Origin: Streptomyces sp. TRM68416
Lineage (GTDB): Bacteria > Actinomycetota > Actinomycetes > Streptomycetales > Streptomycetaceae
Reading direction: 5' to 3'
Length of the DNA: 64,000 nt
Assembly (NCBI RefSeq): GCF_014596915.1
Contig: NZ_JACVWU010000016.1
Location: 163,782-227,781 of the forward strand
The notes beneath the pieces are model-generated. The model ran no database searches. It was given only the letters and a program-made list of their open reading frames with translations, and was not told the origin of the DNA. A program made the position numbers and the translations under genes. Shown here piece after piece: positions 46,898-56,045 of this stretch. Position 1 is the first letter of the stretch; each line of letters begins with the position of its first letter.

Positions 46898-47479
46898 ATG
46901 GAACCCGTCACGCTCACCACCGACCGCCTCCTCATGCGGGCGGTCGGCCCGCAGGACGCCGACGCCGTGTACGAGGCCGCCCAGGACCCCGACATCCAGC
47001 GCTGGACCACGATCCCCTCGCCCTACCTCCACGAGCATGCCCGCAGCTTCACGGACCAGCTGGTCCCCGAGGGCTGGAGAAACGGTTCCATGTTCACGTG
47101 GGGTCTCTTCCTCCCCGAAGGGGAGGAACTGGTGGGCATGCTGGGCCTCACGATGCGTTCCATGAGCGAGGCCGAGATCGGCTTCTGGGCCGCGAAGGAA
47201 CACCGCGGCAACGGCTACATCGCCGAGGCCGTCCTCACCGCCTCCCGCTGGGCCTTCGTGCACCTCTCGATCGACCGGGTGGAATGGCGCGCACAGGCCG
47301 GCAACACCCCCTCCCGAGCCGTCGCCGAACACACCGGCTTCACCATCGAGGGCACCCTCCGCTCCGCCCTCCTCCACCAGGGCGTACGCCGAGACTGCTG
47401 GGTGGGCTCCCTACTCCCGTCCGACCTGGGCCTCCCCTCAACGGCCCCCTACTTGCCATCAAGACCCCAACCAACGTAA
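46898..47479 (+). CDS. GNAT acetyltransferase, RimJ/RimL-like
   Basis: 193-residue N-acetyltransferase. ITTDRLLMRAV-like opening (LTTDRLLMRAVGPQDADAVY), acetyl-CoA binding region EIGFWAAKEHRGNGYIAEAV with the R/Q-x-x-G-x-G/A-type loop (HRGNGY), and the C-terminal AGNTPSRAVAEHTGFTIEGTL typical of RimJ/RimL proteins. It may acetylate an N-terminal amine of a protein or a small molecule; substrate not deducible. Divergent from secA across 269 bases; the Pro/Thr-rich end runs into the repeat region. Confidence 0.88.
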   Translation: MEPVTLTTDRLLMRAVGPQDADAVYEAAQDPDIQRWTTIPSPYLHEHARSFTDQLVPEGWRNGSMFTWGLFLPEGEELVGMLGLTMRSMSEAEIGFWAAKEHRGNGYIAEAVLTASRWAFVHLSIDRVEWRAQAGNTPSRAVAEHTGFTIEGTLRSALLHQGVRRDCWVGSLLPSDLGLPSTAPYLPSRPQPT

Positions 47480-47493
47480 CCGCAACCCCACCC

Positions 47494-47588
47494 CACCCGG
47501 CCGCGGCGCACCTCCACCAACCCAGCTGCGGCCAACCGCACCGACCGACACACCCGGCCGCGGCGCACCTCCACCAGCCCAGCTGCGG
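47494..47588. repeat. 57-bp-period duplication at the head of dispersed repeat copy B
   Basis: CACCCGGCCGCGGCGCACCT followed by CCACCAACCCAGCTGCGG occurs at 47494-47531 and again at 47551-47588 with one mismatch (38-bp unit, 57-bp period). The second copy ends in AGCTGCGG, the start of the family-1 element. Confidence 0.88.
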
Positions 47589-47701
47589 GCAGTCGTGCCG
47601 CTGGGGCGGCACGGGTGGGCGCAGCGGCACCCCGCAAGCGCGGGCAAGCACACCCACCCCACGTCGGCCCCAACCGACGGCACCCCATCGGCACAGGCGA
47701 T
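47581..47701. repeat. dispersed intergenic repeat, family 1, copy B
   Basis: AGCTGCGGGCAGTCGTGCCG, the hairpin GTGCCGC-TGGG-GCGGCAC, then ACGGGTGGGCGCAGCGGCAC and a 79-bp block (47623-47701) that reads identical to 33019-33097 in copy A, 14.6 kb away. The inverted GTGCCGC/GCGGCAC units could fold into one extended hairpin in RNA. Confidence 0.88.
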
Positions 47702-47791
47702 TGAACCCCACCCCCGGCCCACCTCCCACCCACCGCCCCCAAAACCCCCAGCTCACCCCCACTGTCAGTCCCACCCCCTATCGTGCGGACC

Positions 47792-48964
47792 ATGACGACC
47801 CCGCGCCCCACCACCGACCTCACGGCCGACGAGGCCCGCCGCATCGCCCTCCGCGCCCAGGGCTTCCTCGGCACCCCCGACCGCCGGTCCGGCGTCCGCG
47901 GCATCCTCCGTCACCTCGGCGCGGTCCAGCTCGACACCATCTCGGTCCTCGCCCGCTCCCACGAGCTCATCCCCTACGCCCGCCTGGGCGCCGTAGGCCG
48001 CACCACCGTGGAGAACGCCTACTGGAAGGACACCCACGCCTTCGAGTACTGGTCGCACGCGGCCTGCATCCTCCCCGTCGAGGAGTGGCCCCACTTCGCC
48101 TTCCGCCGCCGCGCCTACCACAACCGCCCGCACTGGAACCACCAGCTCCCCGACGGCACCTACGACCAGGTGATCAAGCAACTGCGCGCCGAAGGCCCGC
48201 TCACAGCCACCGAACTGGGCGGCGCGAAGAAGACCAGCGACTGGTGGGACTGGTCCGGCTCGAAGGTCGCCGTCGAGCGCGCGCTCATGTACGGCGAGGT
48301 GGTCTGCGTGGAACGCCGCGGCTGGAAGCGCGTCTACGACCTCGCCGAGCGCGCCATCCCGGCCGACCTGCTGCACGACGAGCTGGACGACACCGAATGC
48401 CTGCGCCGCCTGGTCCGCCTGGCGGGTCAGTCCCTGGGCGTCGGCACCCGCGCGGACATCGCCGACTACCACCGTCTCAAGGGCGAGCAGGTCGACGCGG
48501 TGATCGCCGACTCCGGCCTCGTCCCGGTCACTGTGGCGGGCTGGGGCAAGCCGGCCTGGGCGGACCCCGCGGCGCTGGAGACGCCCCCGCGGGGCCGCCA
48601 CCGCACCACGCTCCTGTCCCCTTTCGACTCCCTCATCTGGGAACGGGCGCGCACGGAGCGGATCTTCGGCTTCACCCACCGCCTGGAGGCCTACGTCCCC
48701 AAGCAGAAGCGGATTCACGGCTACTTCGCGATGCCGGTGCTGGCCGGCGGCCGTCTCGTCGGCCGCGTGGACCCGGCCCGCGAGGGCCGCACCCTGGTGG
48801 CGAAGCAGATCGGCCTGGACGGCCCGAAGGCGGTCCCGGCCGTGGCCCAGGCCCTGGTCGAGGCGGCGAGCTGGGTCGACTGCACGGATGTACGGGTGGA
48901 GCGGGTCGACGCACCGGAACTGCGCGAGCCCCTCACGGCCGAACTCGCCCGCACCCTGGGCTGA
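47792..48964 (+). CDS. YcaQ/AlkX-type DNA glycosylase (HTH_42 family)
   Basis: 390-residue winged-helix protein. ATG at 47792; a GTG three codons earlier is possible. The catalytic-loop motif is Q46-L47-D48 in GAVQLDTISVLARSHELIPYARLG, the Q-hydrophobic-D form of AlkX/YcaQ rather than the Q-x-Q of AlkZ. SPFDSLIWERARTERIFGF and EAYVPKQKRIHGYFAMPVL are conserved family segments. Relatives unhook alkylated bases and interstrand crosslinks, and AlkZ homologues protect antibiotic producers from their own DNA-damaging products. No biosynthetic cluster is nearby, so a housekeeping role is likelier. Confidence 0.88.
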   Translation: MTTPRPTTDLTADEARRIALRAQGFLGTPDRRSGVRGILRHLGAVQLDTISVLARSHELIPYARLGAVGRTTVENAYWKDTHAFEYWSHAACILPVEEWPHFAFRRRAYHNRPHWNHQLPDGTYDQVIKQLRAEGPLTATELGGAKKTSDWWDWSGSKVAVERALMYGEVVCVERRGWKRVYDLAERAIPADLLHDELDDTECLRRLVRLAGQSLGVGTRADIADYHRLKGEQVDAVIADSGLVPVTVAGWGKPAWADPAALETPPRGRHRTTLLSPFDSLIWERARTERIFGFTHRLEAYVPKQKRIHGYFAMPVLAGGRLVGRVDPAREGRTLVAKQIGLDGPKAVPAVAQALVEAASWVDCTDVRVERVDAPELREPLTAELARTLG

Positions 48965-48967
48965 GGC

Positions 48968-49714
48968 CTAGCGGATCTCGAGGATCTTCTCCCGCATCGC
49001 GTACACCACCGCCTCCATCCTGGAATGCAGCTGCAGCTTCTCCAGGATGTTGCGCACGTGGTTCTTCACGGTGTTCTCGGAGATGAACAACTCCTTGGCG
49101 ATATCGCGGTTGTTCATGCCCGTGGCGACGAGCTTGAGAACCTCCAGCTCACGGTCCGTCAGCCGCGGCGCCGGTACGAGTCGGCGCTCGTCCGTCCGCT
49201 GGATCATCGACTTGAACTCGGTGAGCAGCTTCGACGCCATGGACGGGCTGATCTGGGACTGCCCGTCGGCCACCGCGCGAATGGCAGTCGCCACCTCGTC
49301 CGTGGAGATCTCCTTGAGGAGATAACCGGTCGCGCCCGCCTTGATCGCGTCGTAGAGGTCCGCCTCCTCGTCGCTTATGGTCAGCATGATGATCTTGGCG
49401 CTGGGGGCCACTTCCTTGATGGAGGTGCAGGCCTCGATCCCGCCGCGCTTGGGCATCCGCACGTCCATCAGGACGATGTCGGGGAGCAGGTCGGCGGCCT
49501 TGTCGACGGCCTCGGCGCCGTCGCCCGCCTCCCCCACCACCTGGATGTCCTCCTCCGCGGCGAGCACGATCTCCAGTCCACGACGGAAGAGGGCGTGGTC
49601 GTCCACGACGAGGACTCTGATCGGCTCCTTGCGTGAGGAGCCCGCGTCCGGGCCCATGCCGACGACGCCGCCGTCGGCATCCTCGTCCTGCATCGGTCCG
49701 AAGCTGTCCGCCAT
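48968..49714 (-). CDS. NarL/LuxR-family response regulator
   Basis: 248-residue regulator with strong initiation signals (GGGGAGG then ATG). Receiver domain about 32-150: acidic pocket VVDDH, phospho-acceptor D84 in VLMDVRMPK, T and K switch residues in MLTISDEE and GYLLKEIS. LuxR-type helix-turn-helix at about 180-230 (LTDRELEVLKLVATGMNNRD, ENTVKNHVRNILEKL). An acidic N-terminal extension of 30 residues is unusual for the family. No histidine kinase gene adjoins it, so it is an orphan here. Convergent with the glycosylase gene, only 3 bases apart. Confidence 0.92.
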   Translation of the reverse strand: MADSFGPMQDEDADGGVVGMGPDAGSSRKEPIRVLVVDDHALFRRGLEIVLAAEEDIQVVGEAGDGAEAVDKAADLLPDIVLMDVRMPKRGGIEACTSIKEVAPSAKIIMLTISDEEADLYDAIKAGATGYLLKEISTDEVATAIRAVADGQSQISPSMASKLLTEFKSMIQRTDERRLVPAPRLTDRELEVLKLVATGMNNRDIAKELFISENTVKNHVRNILEKLQLHSRMEAVVYAMREKILEIR

Positions 49715-49854
49715 CGTTCCTCCCCCTGAAGGCTGTGGCTGGTCGTGTGCCATCGCCAACCCAAGGCAGCGGCCCACCGGTTGGGCCGGTGCGGCCATGA
49801 TTTCATGCCCGGACGACACCGCGGTGACAGAGCGGGGCGCTAAGTGGTCGCACA

Positions 49855-49895
49855 CCGGTGCCCCTGGGGGCGCACACGCGCTCCAGGGGCACCGG
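49855..49895 (-). terminator. terminator downstream of hpf
   Basis: 13-bp stem CCGGTGCCCCTGG / CCAGGGGCACCGG with an inner GCGC-ACAC-GCGC hairpin, 20 bases after the hpf stop. Confidence 0.8.
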
Positions 49896-49915
49896 CTCGG
49901 TTGTCACCGGGTGGT

Positions 49916-50608
49916 TCAGCCGCCCAGCGTGCCACCCGCCGCGGGAGGCTGCGCCTGGGCGACCATCGGGTCCGTGTTGAGGTGGATGACGCCGTAGTCG
50001 TAGGCGTGCCGCCGGTAGACGACACTCGGTTCCTTCGTCTCGGAGTCGACGAACAGATAGAAGTCGTGCCCGACCAGCTCCATCTCGTAGAGGGCCTGGT
50101 CGAGGGTCATCGGGGAGGCTACGTGCGTCTTCTCGCGGACGACGAGGGGGCCTTCGCCCTTCACTTCCAGCGAGCCGATCTTCTTGGTGGGAATTCCGTC
50201 GGCCTCTTCCTCCTGGAAGGTGTGGCCGTTCCCGTTGAGCGTGGCCGCGCCCGGAACGTGGTCGGGGACCTCGGCTGCCGTGAGCCGGCGCGCGCCACGG
50301 CGCGAGAAGCGCTTGTCGTGCTGCTTGCGCAGCCGGGCGTCCAGCTTTTCCGCCGCCAGGTCGAGCGCCGCGTACGGATCGCTCGCCGCTGCCTCCGCCC
50401 GGATCACCGGACCGCGGGAGCGAAGCGTGATCTCCACTCGGTCGCAGCGGTCGGCCTGTCGGGGGTTGGGCTCCTTGGACACCTCGACGTCGAGGCTGAT
50501 CACCTTGCCGTCGAGCTTCTGGATCTTCTCCAGCTTCAGCTTCTCGGCCACGTGCTTGCGGAACCGCTCGGGCACCTCGGTCTTGCGGCCCTTGACGACG
50601 ATGTCCAC
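49916..50608 (-). CDS. hpf: long-form ribosome hibernation promoting factor
   Basis: 230-residue protein that dimerises 70S ribosomes into inactive 100S particles in stationary phase or stress. GTG start (VDIVVKGRKTEV). The N-terminal ribosome-binding domain (about 1-100) is joined by a charged linker to the C-terminal dimerisation domain (about 165-215: MTLDQALYEMELVGHDFYLF, VVYRRHAYDYGVIHL), marking the long form. It has its own terminator and a 315-base upstream region. Confidence 0.95.
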   Translation of the reverse strand: MDIVVKGRKTEVPERFRKHVAEKLKLEKIQKLDGKVISLDVEVSKEPNPRQADRCDRVEITLRSRGPVIRAEAAASDPYAALDLAAEKLDARLRKQHDKRFSRRGARRLTAAEVPDHVPGAATLNGNGHTFQEEEADGIPTKKIGSLEVKGEGPLVVREKTHVASPMTLDQALYEMELVGHDFYLFVDSETKEPSVVYRRHAYDYGVIHLNTDPMVAQAQPPAAGGTLGG

Positions 50609-50923
50609 GCAGAACTCCGTTCCCGGATCGCTCCGCCTCGGATGCGGAGCATCTCCCTTTTGCACCAGGCTCCGGCGAACCCCGGAACCTCGGACTCGGT
50701 GACTTCCACCTCCTCCTCCCCCATGGGCAAGATCTCCACCCCACCACTACGGGTGATTGCCTAAAACCCATGGCACGGCATTCGGATAGGAGAGGGATGG
50801 CCTGCGCCTTTCTCTCACAACCGAACATATCTCGCCCGGACGGATGTCGTCACCCTCTACAGCGGCGTACCTCCGTTCAGGTGAATTGGCCCTCTCATTA
50901 CCAGCAACGATGCAAGTTCACGG
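50609..50923. other. upstream region of hpf
   Basis: 315 bases between comF (ending at 50924) and hpf, both on the minus strand. No coding sequence supported. The length and a relatively AT-richer part at about 50750-50940 suggest a substantial regulated hpf promoter, but I cannot assign sigma-factor boxes. Confidence 0.5.
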
Positions 50924-51952
50924 TCAGTTCCGGTTTATTTCGAAAGAGTCCGGCGATGCGGCGACCACAGCCGCGTGGATGACGTCACCTGCACGGACGC
51001 CCGCCCGTACCGGGCCGGGTACCCCGCTCCCCGCATCCGCCATGCCCCCGGCCCTCCGTTCCCCTGTTCCTTCCCGAGTCGCCGTCCCGCACACGGCCGT
51101 TGCCACCCCGTCGCTCGCGCCCGAGCGCAGCGCCCGGCCGTACCCTCCCGCCTCCCCGGCCGTCGCCGCCCGCACCGCACGCGCCGCCTCCGCAAGGGAC
51201 GCTCCCGTCGTCATCAGGTCGTCGACGAGCACGACCGGACCCGCGCGGAGGAGCCGCGCACCGCCCGCTGCGACCGCCAGCGCACCGGCGAGATTGTCCA
51301 GCCGCTGCCGGGAGTTGAGCCCCGACTGGTCGGCCACGGCCCGCCGTTGCCGCAGCACGGCAACCACCCGCGCCGGCGTCCCGGCCCGACGCAGCTCACC
51401 CGCCGCCGCGAGTGCGATGCGCCGCACCGGATCGTGCCCCCGCGCCCGCACCGCCCCCCGCCCGGACGGCACGGGAACCAGAAGCACCGGCCCCGCACCC
51501 CCCACCGGCCCGGGTACAACACCCTGCCCGCCACTCACCCGCGACACGGCGCCCCGCCCGCCACTCACCCACGACACGGCGCCCCGCCCACCGCTCACCC
51601 GCGACACGACGCTCTCCCCCACGCCCGGCCCACTGCCCGCACCCCCCGTTTCCCACTCCCCCCGAAGCCCCTCCCGCACGGCTCCCGCCAACGCCGCTCC
51701 GAGCGGTGCCGCCAGAGCCAGCGCGCCCCGCTCCTTGTGGGCCAGCAGCACGGCCCGCACCTCGTCCGCGTACCGGGCCGCCGCGTGTACGACAGGCAGC
51801 CCGGGCGGCTCCGGCACCGGCCGCACCCGGCCCGGTGCGGCACCGCTCAGGGCCGCACGGCACTGCGCGCAGAGCACCCTGCGCGGCCTCCCGCAGCCCT
51901 CGCACTCGGTCGGCAGCACCAGGTCGGTGAGGTCCTGCCACCACCCCCGCAT
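50924..51952 (-). CDS. ComF-family phosphoribosyltransferase with repeat insertion
   Basis: 342-residue protein, ATG at 51952 (MRGWWQDLTDLVLPTECEGC). The N-terminal zinc finger has C17, C20, C28 and C31. A PRTase fold follows with the PRPP-binding loop VVLVDDLMTTGASLAEA (about 240-256). ComF proteins help DNA uptake in competent bacteria; in Streptomyces the role is not established. Two lineage-specific expansions are visible: a Gly/Ser/Val insertion made of 10-residue repeats (VSRVSGGRGA-like, about 114-141) and a low-complexity Arg/Gly-rich region before the conserved-looking end AASPDSFEINRN. Downstream of lpqB on the same strand. Confidence 0.82.
   Translation of the reverse strand: MRGWWQDLTDLVLPTECEGCGRPRRVLCAQCRAALSGAAPGRVRPVPEPPGLPVVHAAARYADEVRAVLLAHKERGALALAAPLGAALAGAVREGLRGEWETGGAGSGPGVGESVVSRVSGGRGAVSWVSGGRGAVSRVSGGQGVVPGPVGGAGPVLLVPVPSGRGAVRARGHDPVRRIALAAAGELRRAGTPARVVAVLRQRRAVADQSGLNSRQRLDNLAGALAVAAGGARLLRAGPVVLVDDLMTTGASLAEAARAVRAATAGEAGGYGRALRSGASDGVATAVCGTATREGTGERRAGGMADAGSGVPGPVRAGVRAGDVIHAAVVAASPDSFEINRN
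51531..51612 (-). repeat. in-frame 30-bp tandem repeat in the ComF gene
   Basis: Plus-strand unit GCCACTCACCCGCGACACGG continuing to CGCCCCGCCC, at 51531-51560 and 51561-51590, and a partial third to 51612; copies differ at one to three positions. It encodes 10-residue repeats of VSxVSGGRGA type on the minus strand. Confidence 0.9.
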
Positions 51953-52167
51953 GCCCACCACTGTGCCAAGGCCCGCGCCCACCGGCCACCCCTGTGGAAA
52001 ACCCCCTGTGGACAACTCCACGGCCCCGCCGAAGGCCGGCCCCGCCCCCGTTCAGGAAACAGCCGCCCCTCTCAAGAAGCCGCCCCCGAAACAGAAAACG
52101 GCCGCCCCGCCGGAGCCTCGCTCCGAACAGCAGCGGCCGCCTTCACCACCTCGCCAACCGACACGGC

Positions 52168-53997
52168 TCACCCCGGATAGACCGGCCCCGTCCCGACGGT
52201 CACCACCTTCTGCCACTGCGCCCCCGCCTGGAGCCGCACGATGCCGTCCTCCGAGTACGCCACCAGGGGTACCCGCTCGTCCTCCGTCGCGGCGATCTCC
52301 TTCACTCCGGTCAGGGCCGCCGGCCCCGGCCCCTCGGGCGTGGAGCCGTCGACCCCGACGTACCGCATCGTCCGCACGCCGTCCTGCTCGCGCCCGACCA
52401 CCACGAGCCGACTGTCGCCGGCCCACGACATGGCCGTGACCTCCTCCCATTCCGGAGTCGCGGAACGCAGGTCGAGGACGGAGACGCTCGGCTGCTCGTC
52501 GCCGGCCTTCGTCTCGCGCTCGATCCGCCCCATGAACAGGGACGACTTGCCGTCCTTCGCCACGGCGAGCGCGATCCGCACCCCGTCCGCGGCCACCCGG
52601 ACGGACTCGATGCGCCCGTCCAGCTCCGGTGTCTTCACCACCAGCGGCTCACCCGTGCCGCCGTCCAGCAGCAGCAACCGGGGATCGGCCGGGTTCCGGT
52701 CGGCCACCCACAGGTCGCCCCCGCTGTCCCAACTGGGCGCCGTCAGCCGGTCGTGTTCCGTCTTGCCCGTGCTGCGCAGCACGGGATCCCCGAGCACCGA
52801 GCCCAGCGTCAGCGACGCCGTGTACAGCGTCCGGCCGTCCTCTCCGACCGCGGCCGCCATGCGTTCGTCCCGCGACACCGCCGCGGACCGCAGCGGCGTT
52901 TCGCCCCCGCCCAGCTGGCCCGGCACAGCCTCCGGAGCCGGGTTGCCCGAGTCGGTCGCCATCCGTACGAGCCGGTGCTTCTCGTCGACGAAGTACACGT
53001 ACCGCACGCGCTCCGTCCAGCCCTGCTCGACCTGGGCCCTCGCCTCTGCCTCGGTGAGGCTGCACAGATGCTTGCCGCCCGCCTCCAGCTCGACCTCTTC
53101 CACCACGGGCGCGAGGTTGCGCACGGTGAACAGGATTTGCGCGGCCATCTCGTTGCACTTGCCCAGACCGACCCGGGCCGCCCGGTCGTTCAACGGCACG
53201 GTCAGCCTGTTCTGTTCGTCGGGCGTCAGCGAGGCCGTGCCCTTCTCCAGCGCCGTACCGGTGGGGAAGCTCGTCCTGACCACGTGCCTGAGCCAGCTGC
53301 TGGGCCCGTTGAGCACGGAACGCACCATCTGTGTCATGGGATCGACGCGCTCACGCACATAGACGGGATCGGCCACCGCCGTCTGCAAGTCCGTGCCCGT
53401 GTTCGAGGCGAAGTAGTACTTATTGGCGGTCATGTAGTTGCGCTCGAAGTCGCTCTTGCCCATCACGACGCCGTCGGGAAGCCCGTCGATCCGCCACTGC
53501 TTGGACTTCGGATCCTGCGTGAGATGCAGCAGTTGCTCGTAGGTCCCGCCGGCCGGCACGTACGCCTGCTGCTCGTCCACCGTGGCGACCTTGGTGCCGC
53601 TCAGCGTGAACGTGGTCACGCCGACGTCCTCCCGCCCCCTGGGCCGGGCGGCCTCGATGGCGCTGGGCCCGTCCGCGAGGACCGTCGTGCCCTGCTCCGG
53701 CGACCATCTCCGCGCCGCTTCCTTGGTCAGATACTGGCTCGCCGTGTTGTAGTTCGGCTCGTCACTGGTCAGCGCCTCAAGAAAGCCCTGTACGAGCTGC
53801 GTGGGCGTCGCGTCCTCCGACGGTGGCATGGCGAAGACCCGCACCTGCGTGTCCTGGCGCGGTGTGGACTCCACCCCGCGCAGATCCCCGCTGTCCGGCA
53901 TCGAGGCACACCCCGCCAGCAGTACGGCGCCGCAGACGGCGTACGTCACCGTGCGCGCCGGCCCGCGCCGTGCGCCCCCCTTACGGTCAGCGCCCAC
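52168..53997 (-). CDS. lpqB: lipoprotein LpqB
   Basis: 609-residue membrane lipoprotein that works with the MtrAB two-component system. GTG at 53997 with AAGGGGAGG upstream; it overlaps the end of mtrB by 11 bases. Lipobox VLLAGC with lipidated C30. A GerMN-like domain (about 180-330) is followed by a C-terminal beta-propeller-like region (about 340-600). In actinobacteria LpqB interacts with the sensor MtrB and affects its signalling. Last gene of mtrA-mtrB-lpqB. Confidence 0.94.
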   Translation of the reverse strand: MGADRKGGARRGPARTVTYAVCGAVLLAGCASMPDSGDLRGVESTPRQDTQVRVFAMPPSEDATPTQLVQGFLEALTSDEPNYNTASQYLTKEAARRWSPEQGTTVLADGPSAIEAARPRGREDVGVTTFTLSGTKVATVDEQQAYVPAGGTYEQLLHLTQDPKSKQWRIDGLPDGVVMGKSDFERNYMTANKYYFASNTGTDLQTAVADPVYVRERVDPMTQMVRSVLNGPSSWLRHVVRTSFPTGTALEKGTASLTPDEQNRLTVPLNDRAARVGLGKCNEMAAQILFTVRNLAPVVEEVELEAGGKHLCSLTEAEARAQVEQGWTERVRYVYFVDEKHRLVRMATDSGNPAPEAVPGQLGGGETPLRSAAVSRDERMAAAVGEDGRTLYTASLTLGSVLGDPVLRSTGKTEHDRLTAPSWDSGGDLWVADRNPADPRLLLLDGGTGEPLVVKTPELDGRIESVRVAADGVRIALAVAKDGKSSLFMGRIERETKAGDEQPSVSVLDLRSATPEWEEVTAMSWAGDSRLVVVGREQDGVRTMRYVGVDGSTPEGPGPAALTGVKEIAATEDERVPLVAYSEDGIVRLQAGAQWQKVVTVGTGPVYPG

Positions 53998-56044
53998 GCT
54001 CTGCCTCCCCTTGCCTGCCCAGGCCCGCTCGGTACCCGCCGTCCTCACTCCGTGCCCCCTCGGCGGGCCTGTCGTCCTGCCGGTTCGCTCCCGAGGCGGA
54101 CCGGGGCACCACGCGCGCGCCGTTGCCCGGCAGCGCCGTCGGATCGGCCACCGGGGCCACTCCGGCCGGCCTCGGCGCGATCGGGTCGCGTGCCGCCCTC
54201 GGGGTCCCCTGGTGGCCCGTCTGCTGCGCCGGCACGGTGGCACGCTTCTCGCCGCTCGGCAGACCGGCGTCGTCGAGGCCGCGGTTGCGGCGCGAGTCCT
54301 TGGGCTCCAGAGGTATCGGCGAGCCCCGCAGCGGCTCGTCCGCGGTCCGCGGCAGCGTCAGCCGGAACTGCGAGCCGCCGCCGGGCTCGCCCCAGGCCTG
54401 GAGCCAGCCGCCGTGCAACCGCGCGTCCTCCAGCGCGATGGACAGCCCCAGACCCGTACCGCCAGTCGTACGCGCGCGTGCCGGGTCGGCCCGCCAGAAA
54501 CGGCTGAAGACCCGGGTCGCCTCACCCGGCTTGAGCCCGACGCCGTAGTCGCGCACCGCGACCGCGACCGCCCCGCCGGCGGCGGCCAGCCTGACCACGA
54601 CGTCCTTGCCCTCACCGTGCTCCACGGCGTTGACGACGAGATTGCGCAGCACCCGCTCCACCCGCCGGGCGTCGGCCTCGGCCACGACGGGCTGCTGGTC
54701 GCCCACGACACGTATCTGCGTGCCCTTGCGCTCGGCAAGCGGCTCGGCGCCGCTGACGACCCGCCGCACCACCTCTCTGAGGTCGATCGGCTCGGCCTCC
54801 AGCGCCGCGGCGCCCGCGTCGAACCGGCTGATCTCCAGCAGGTCGGCGAGCAGCGACTCGAACCGGTCCAGCTGGTCGGCGAGCAGCTCCGCGGACCGGG
54901 CGGTCACCGGGTCGAAGTCCTCCCGCGCCTCGTGGATGACGTCGGCGGCCATCCGCACGGTCGTCAGCGGCGTCCGCAGCTCGTGCGACACGTCCGACAC
55001 GAACCGTCGCTGCATCCGCGACAGGTCCTCCAGCTGCTGGATCTTCAGCTGAAGGTTCTGCGCCATCTTGTTGAACGCCTCGCCCAGGCGCGCGATGTCA
55101 TCCTCACCGGTGACCTTCATACGTTCCTGAAGGCGCCCGGCGGACAGCCGCTCGGCGATACCGGCCGCCATCCGCACCGGCGTGACGACCTGCCGCACCA
55201 CGAGCCAGGCGATGGCTCCGAGGAGTACGACGACGAACAGCCCAGCGGTCGCCAGCGTGTTCTTGACCAGGCTCAGCGACTTCTCCTCCTGGGTGAGCGG
55301 GAAGAGGTAGTACAGCTGGTACGGGTCGCTGTTGGGGTCGTTGACCTGCTTGCCGATGACCAGGGCGGGCTGGGACTCCTTGCCGCCGCTGTAGATGATG
55401 CGGGTGTAGCTCTGGGCCGCCGCCGAACTGCTGTCGACCCGCTCGCGCAGAGCCTGGGGCACACTCTTGGCGGCGATCACGTTTCCGGAGGCGCGCGGCC
55501 CACGGCCGTTGCCGCTGTCCTCGCCCGCCGGCAGCGTCACGACGTCGAAGGCGCCCTGGCCGCCGCTGGACAGCGACTCCACCAGATTACTCATCCACTG
55601 GATGACGTTCTGCTCGGGCCGGCCGTCCACCGCGCTGCCGTCGGCGGCGGTTGCGGCCGCCGCCTCGTCGGCCTTCTGCTTGGCCACCGCGAACCCGCCG
55701 GTGGCCTGGCTCTGCGACGCCGTCACCTTGGCGTCGAGCAGCCCGTTGCGCACCTGTCCGATGACGACGAAGCCCAGCAGCAGGACCACGCCCAGCGACA
55801 TCAGCAGGGTCGTGACCACGACCTTGAGCTGGATGTTGCGCCGCCACAGCCGCATGACCGGCAGCAGCGGACGACGTACCCAGCGCAGGATCAGACGGAG
55901 TACCGGGCTGCCCTGCATTCCGCCCTGCAGCAGCCCGCCCTCCAGAAACCGTCCCCAGCGGGAACCCGCCGCCTTCCGGCCGACAGGCCGCTCCGCACGG
56001 GCCCCGGACCGGCCGGGCGCCGAAGCGGCACTGTCCCCGGACAT
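53987..56044 (-). CDS. mtrB: sensor histidine kinase MtrB
   Basis: 685-residue membrane kinase. Membrane segments at about 73-97 and 264-286 flank an external sensor domain of about 165 residues. A HAMP linker (about 287-340), dimerisation domain with phospho-acceptor H354 (FVSDVSHELRTPLTTVRMAA) and ATPase domain with NLVVNAVEHGEG, DYGVGLKPG and GTGLGLSI follow. It has a long Pro/Arg/Ala-rich tail of about 110 residues. One base separates it from the mtrA stop. Responds to envelope or osmotic cues and phosphorylates MtrA. Confidence 0.96.
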   Translation of the reverse strand: MSGDSAASAPGRSGARAERPVGRKAAGSRWGRFLEGGLLQGGMQGSPVLRLILRWVRRPLLPVMRLWRRNIQLKVVVTTLLMSLGVVLLLGFVVIGQVRNGLLDAKVTASQSQATGGFAVAKQKADEAAAATAADGSAVDGRPEQNVIQWMSNLVESLSSGGQGAFDVVTLPAGEDSGNGRGPRASGNVIAAKSVPQALRERVDSSSAAAQSYTRIIYSGGKESQPALVIGKQVNDPNSDPYQLYYLFPLTQEEKSLSLVKNTLATAGLFVVVLLGAIAWLVVRQVVTPVRMAAGIAERLSAGRLQERMKVTGEDDIARLGEAFNKMAQNLQLKIQQLEDLSRMQRRFVSDVSHELRTPLTTVRMAADVIHEAREDFDPVTARSAELLADQLDRFESLLADLLEISRFDAGAAALEAEPIDLREVVRRVVSGAEPLAERKGTQIRVVGDQQPVVAEADARRVERVLRNLVVNAVEHGEGKDVVVRLAAAGGAVAVAVRDYGVGLKPGEATRVFSRFWRADPARARTTGGTGLGLSIALEDARLHGGWLQAWGEPGGGSQFRLTLPRTADEPLRGSPIPLEPKDSRRNRGLDDAGLPSGEKRATVPAQQTGHQGTPRAARDPIAPRPAGVAPVADPTALPGNGARVVPRSASGANRQDDRPAEGARSEDGGYRAGLGRQGEAERGR

Positions 56045-56045
56045 G

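Larger units (their letters stand above)
47480..47791. other. repeat-filled intergenic region
   Basis: 312 bases between the acetyltransferase and the DNA glycosylase genes, both on the plus strand. Almost wholly occupied by repeats: a 57-bp duplication (47494-47588) and the family-1 dispersed repeat copy B (47581-47701), then a C-rich stretch. No coding sequence supported. Confidence 0.8.

Noticed and set aside
47494..47701. Repeats considered as a CRISPR array
   Set aside because: Only two 38-bp units, no regular spacers and no cas genes; the pattern fits a local duplication plus a dispersed repeat.
53987..53997. Overlap of lpqB start with mtrB end suspected as a misplaced start
   Set aside because: The GTG has a strong ribosome-binding site and gives a correct lipoprotein signal; short overlaps are normal in coupled operons.
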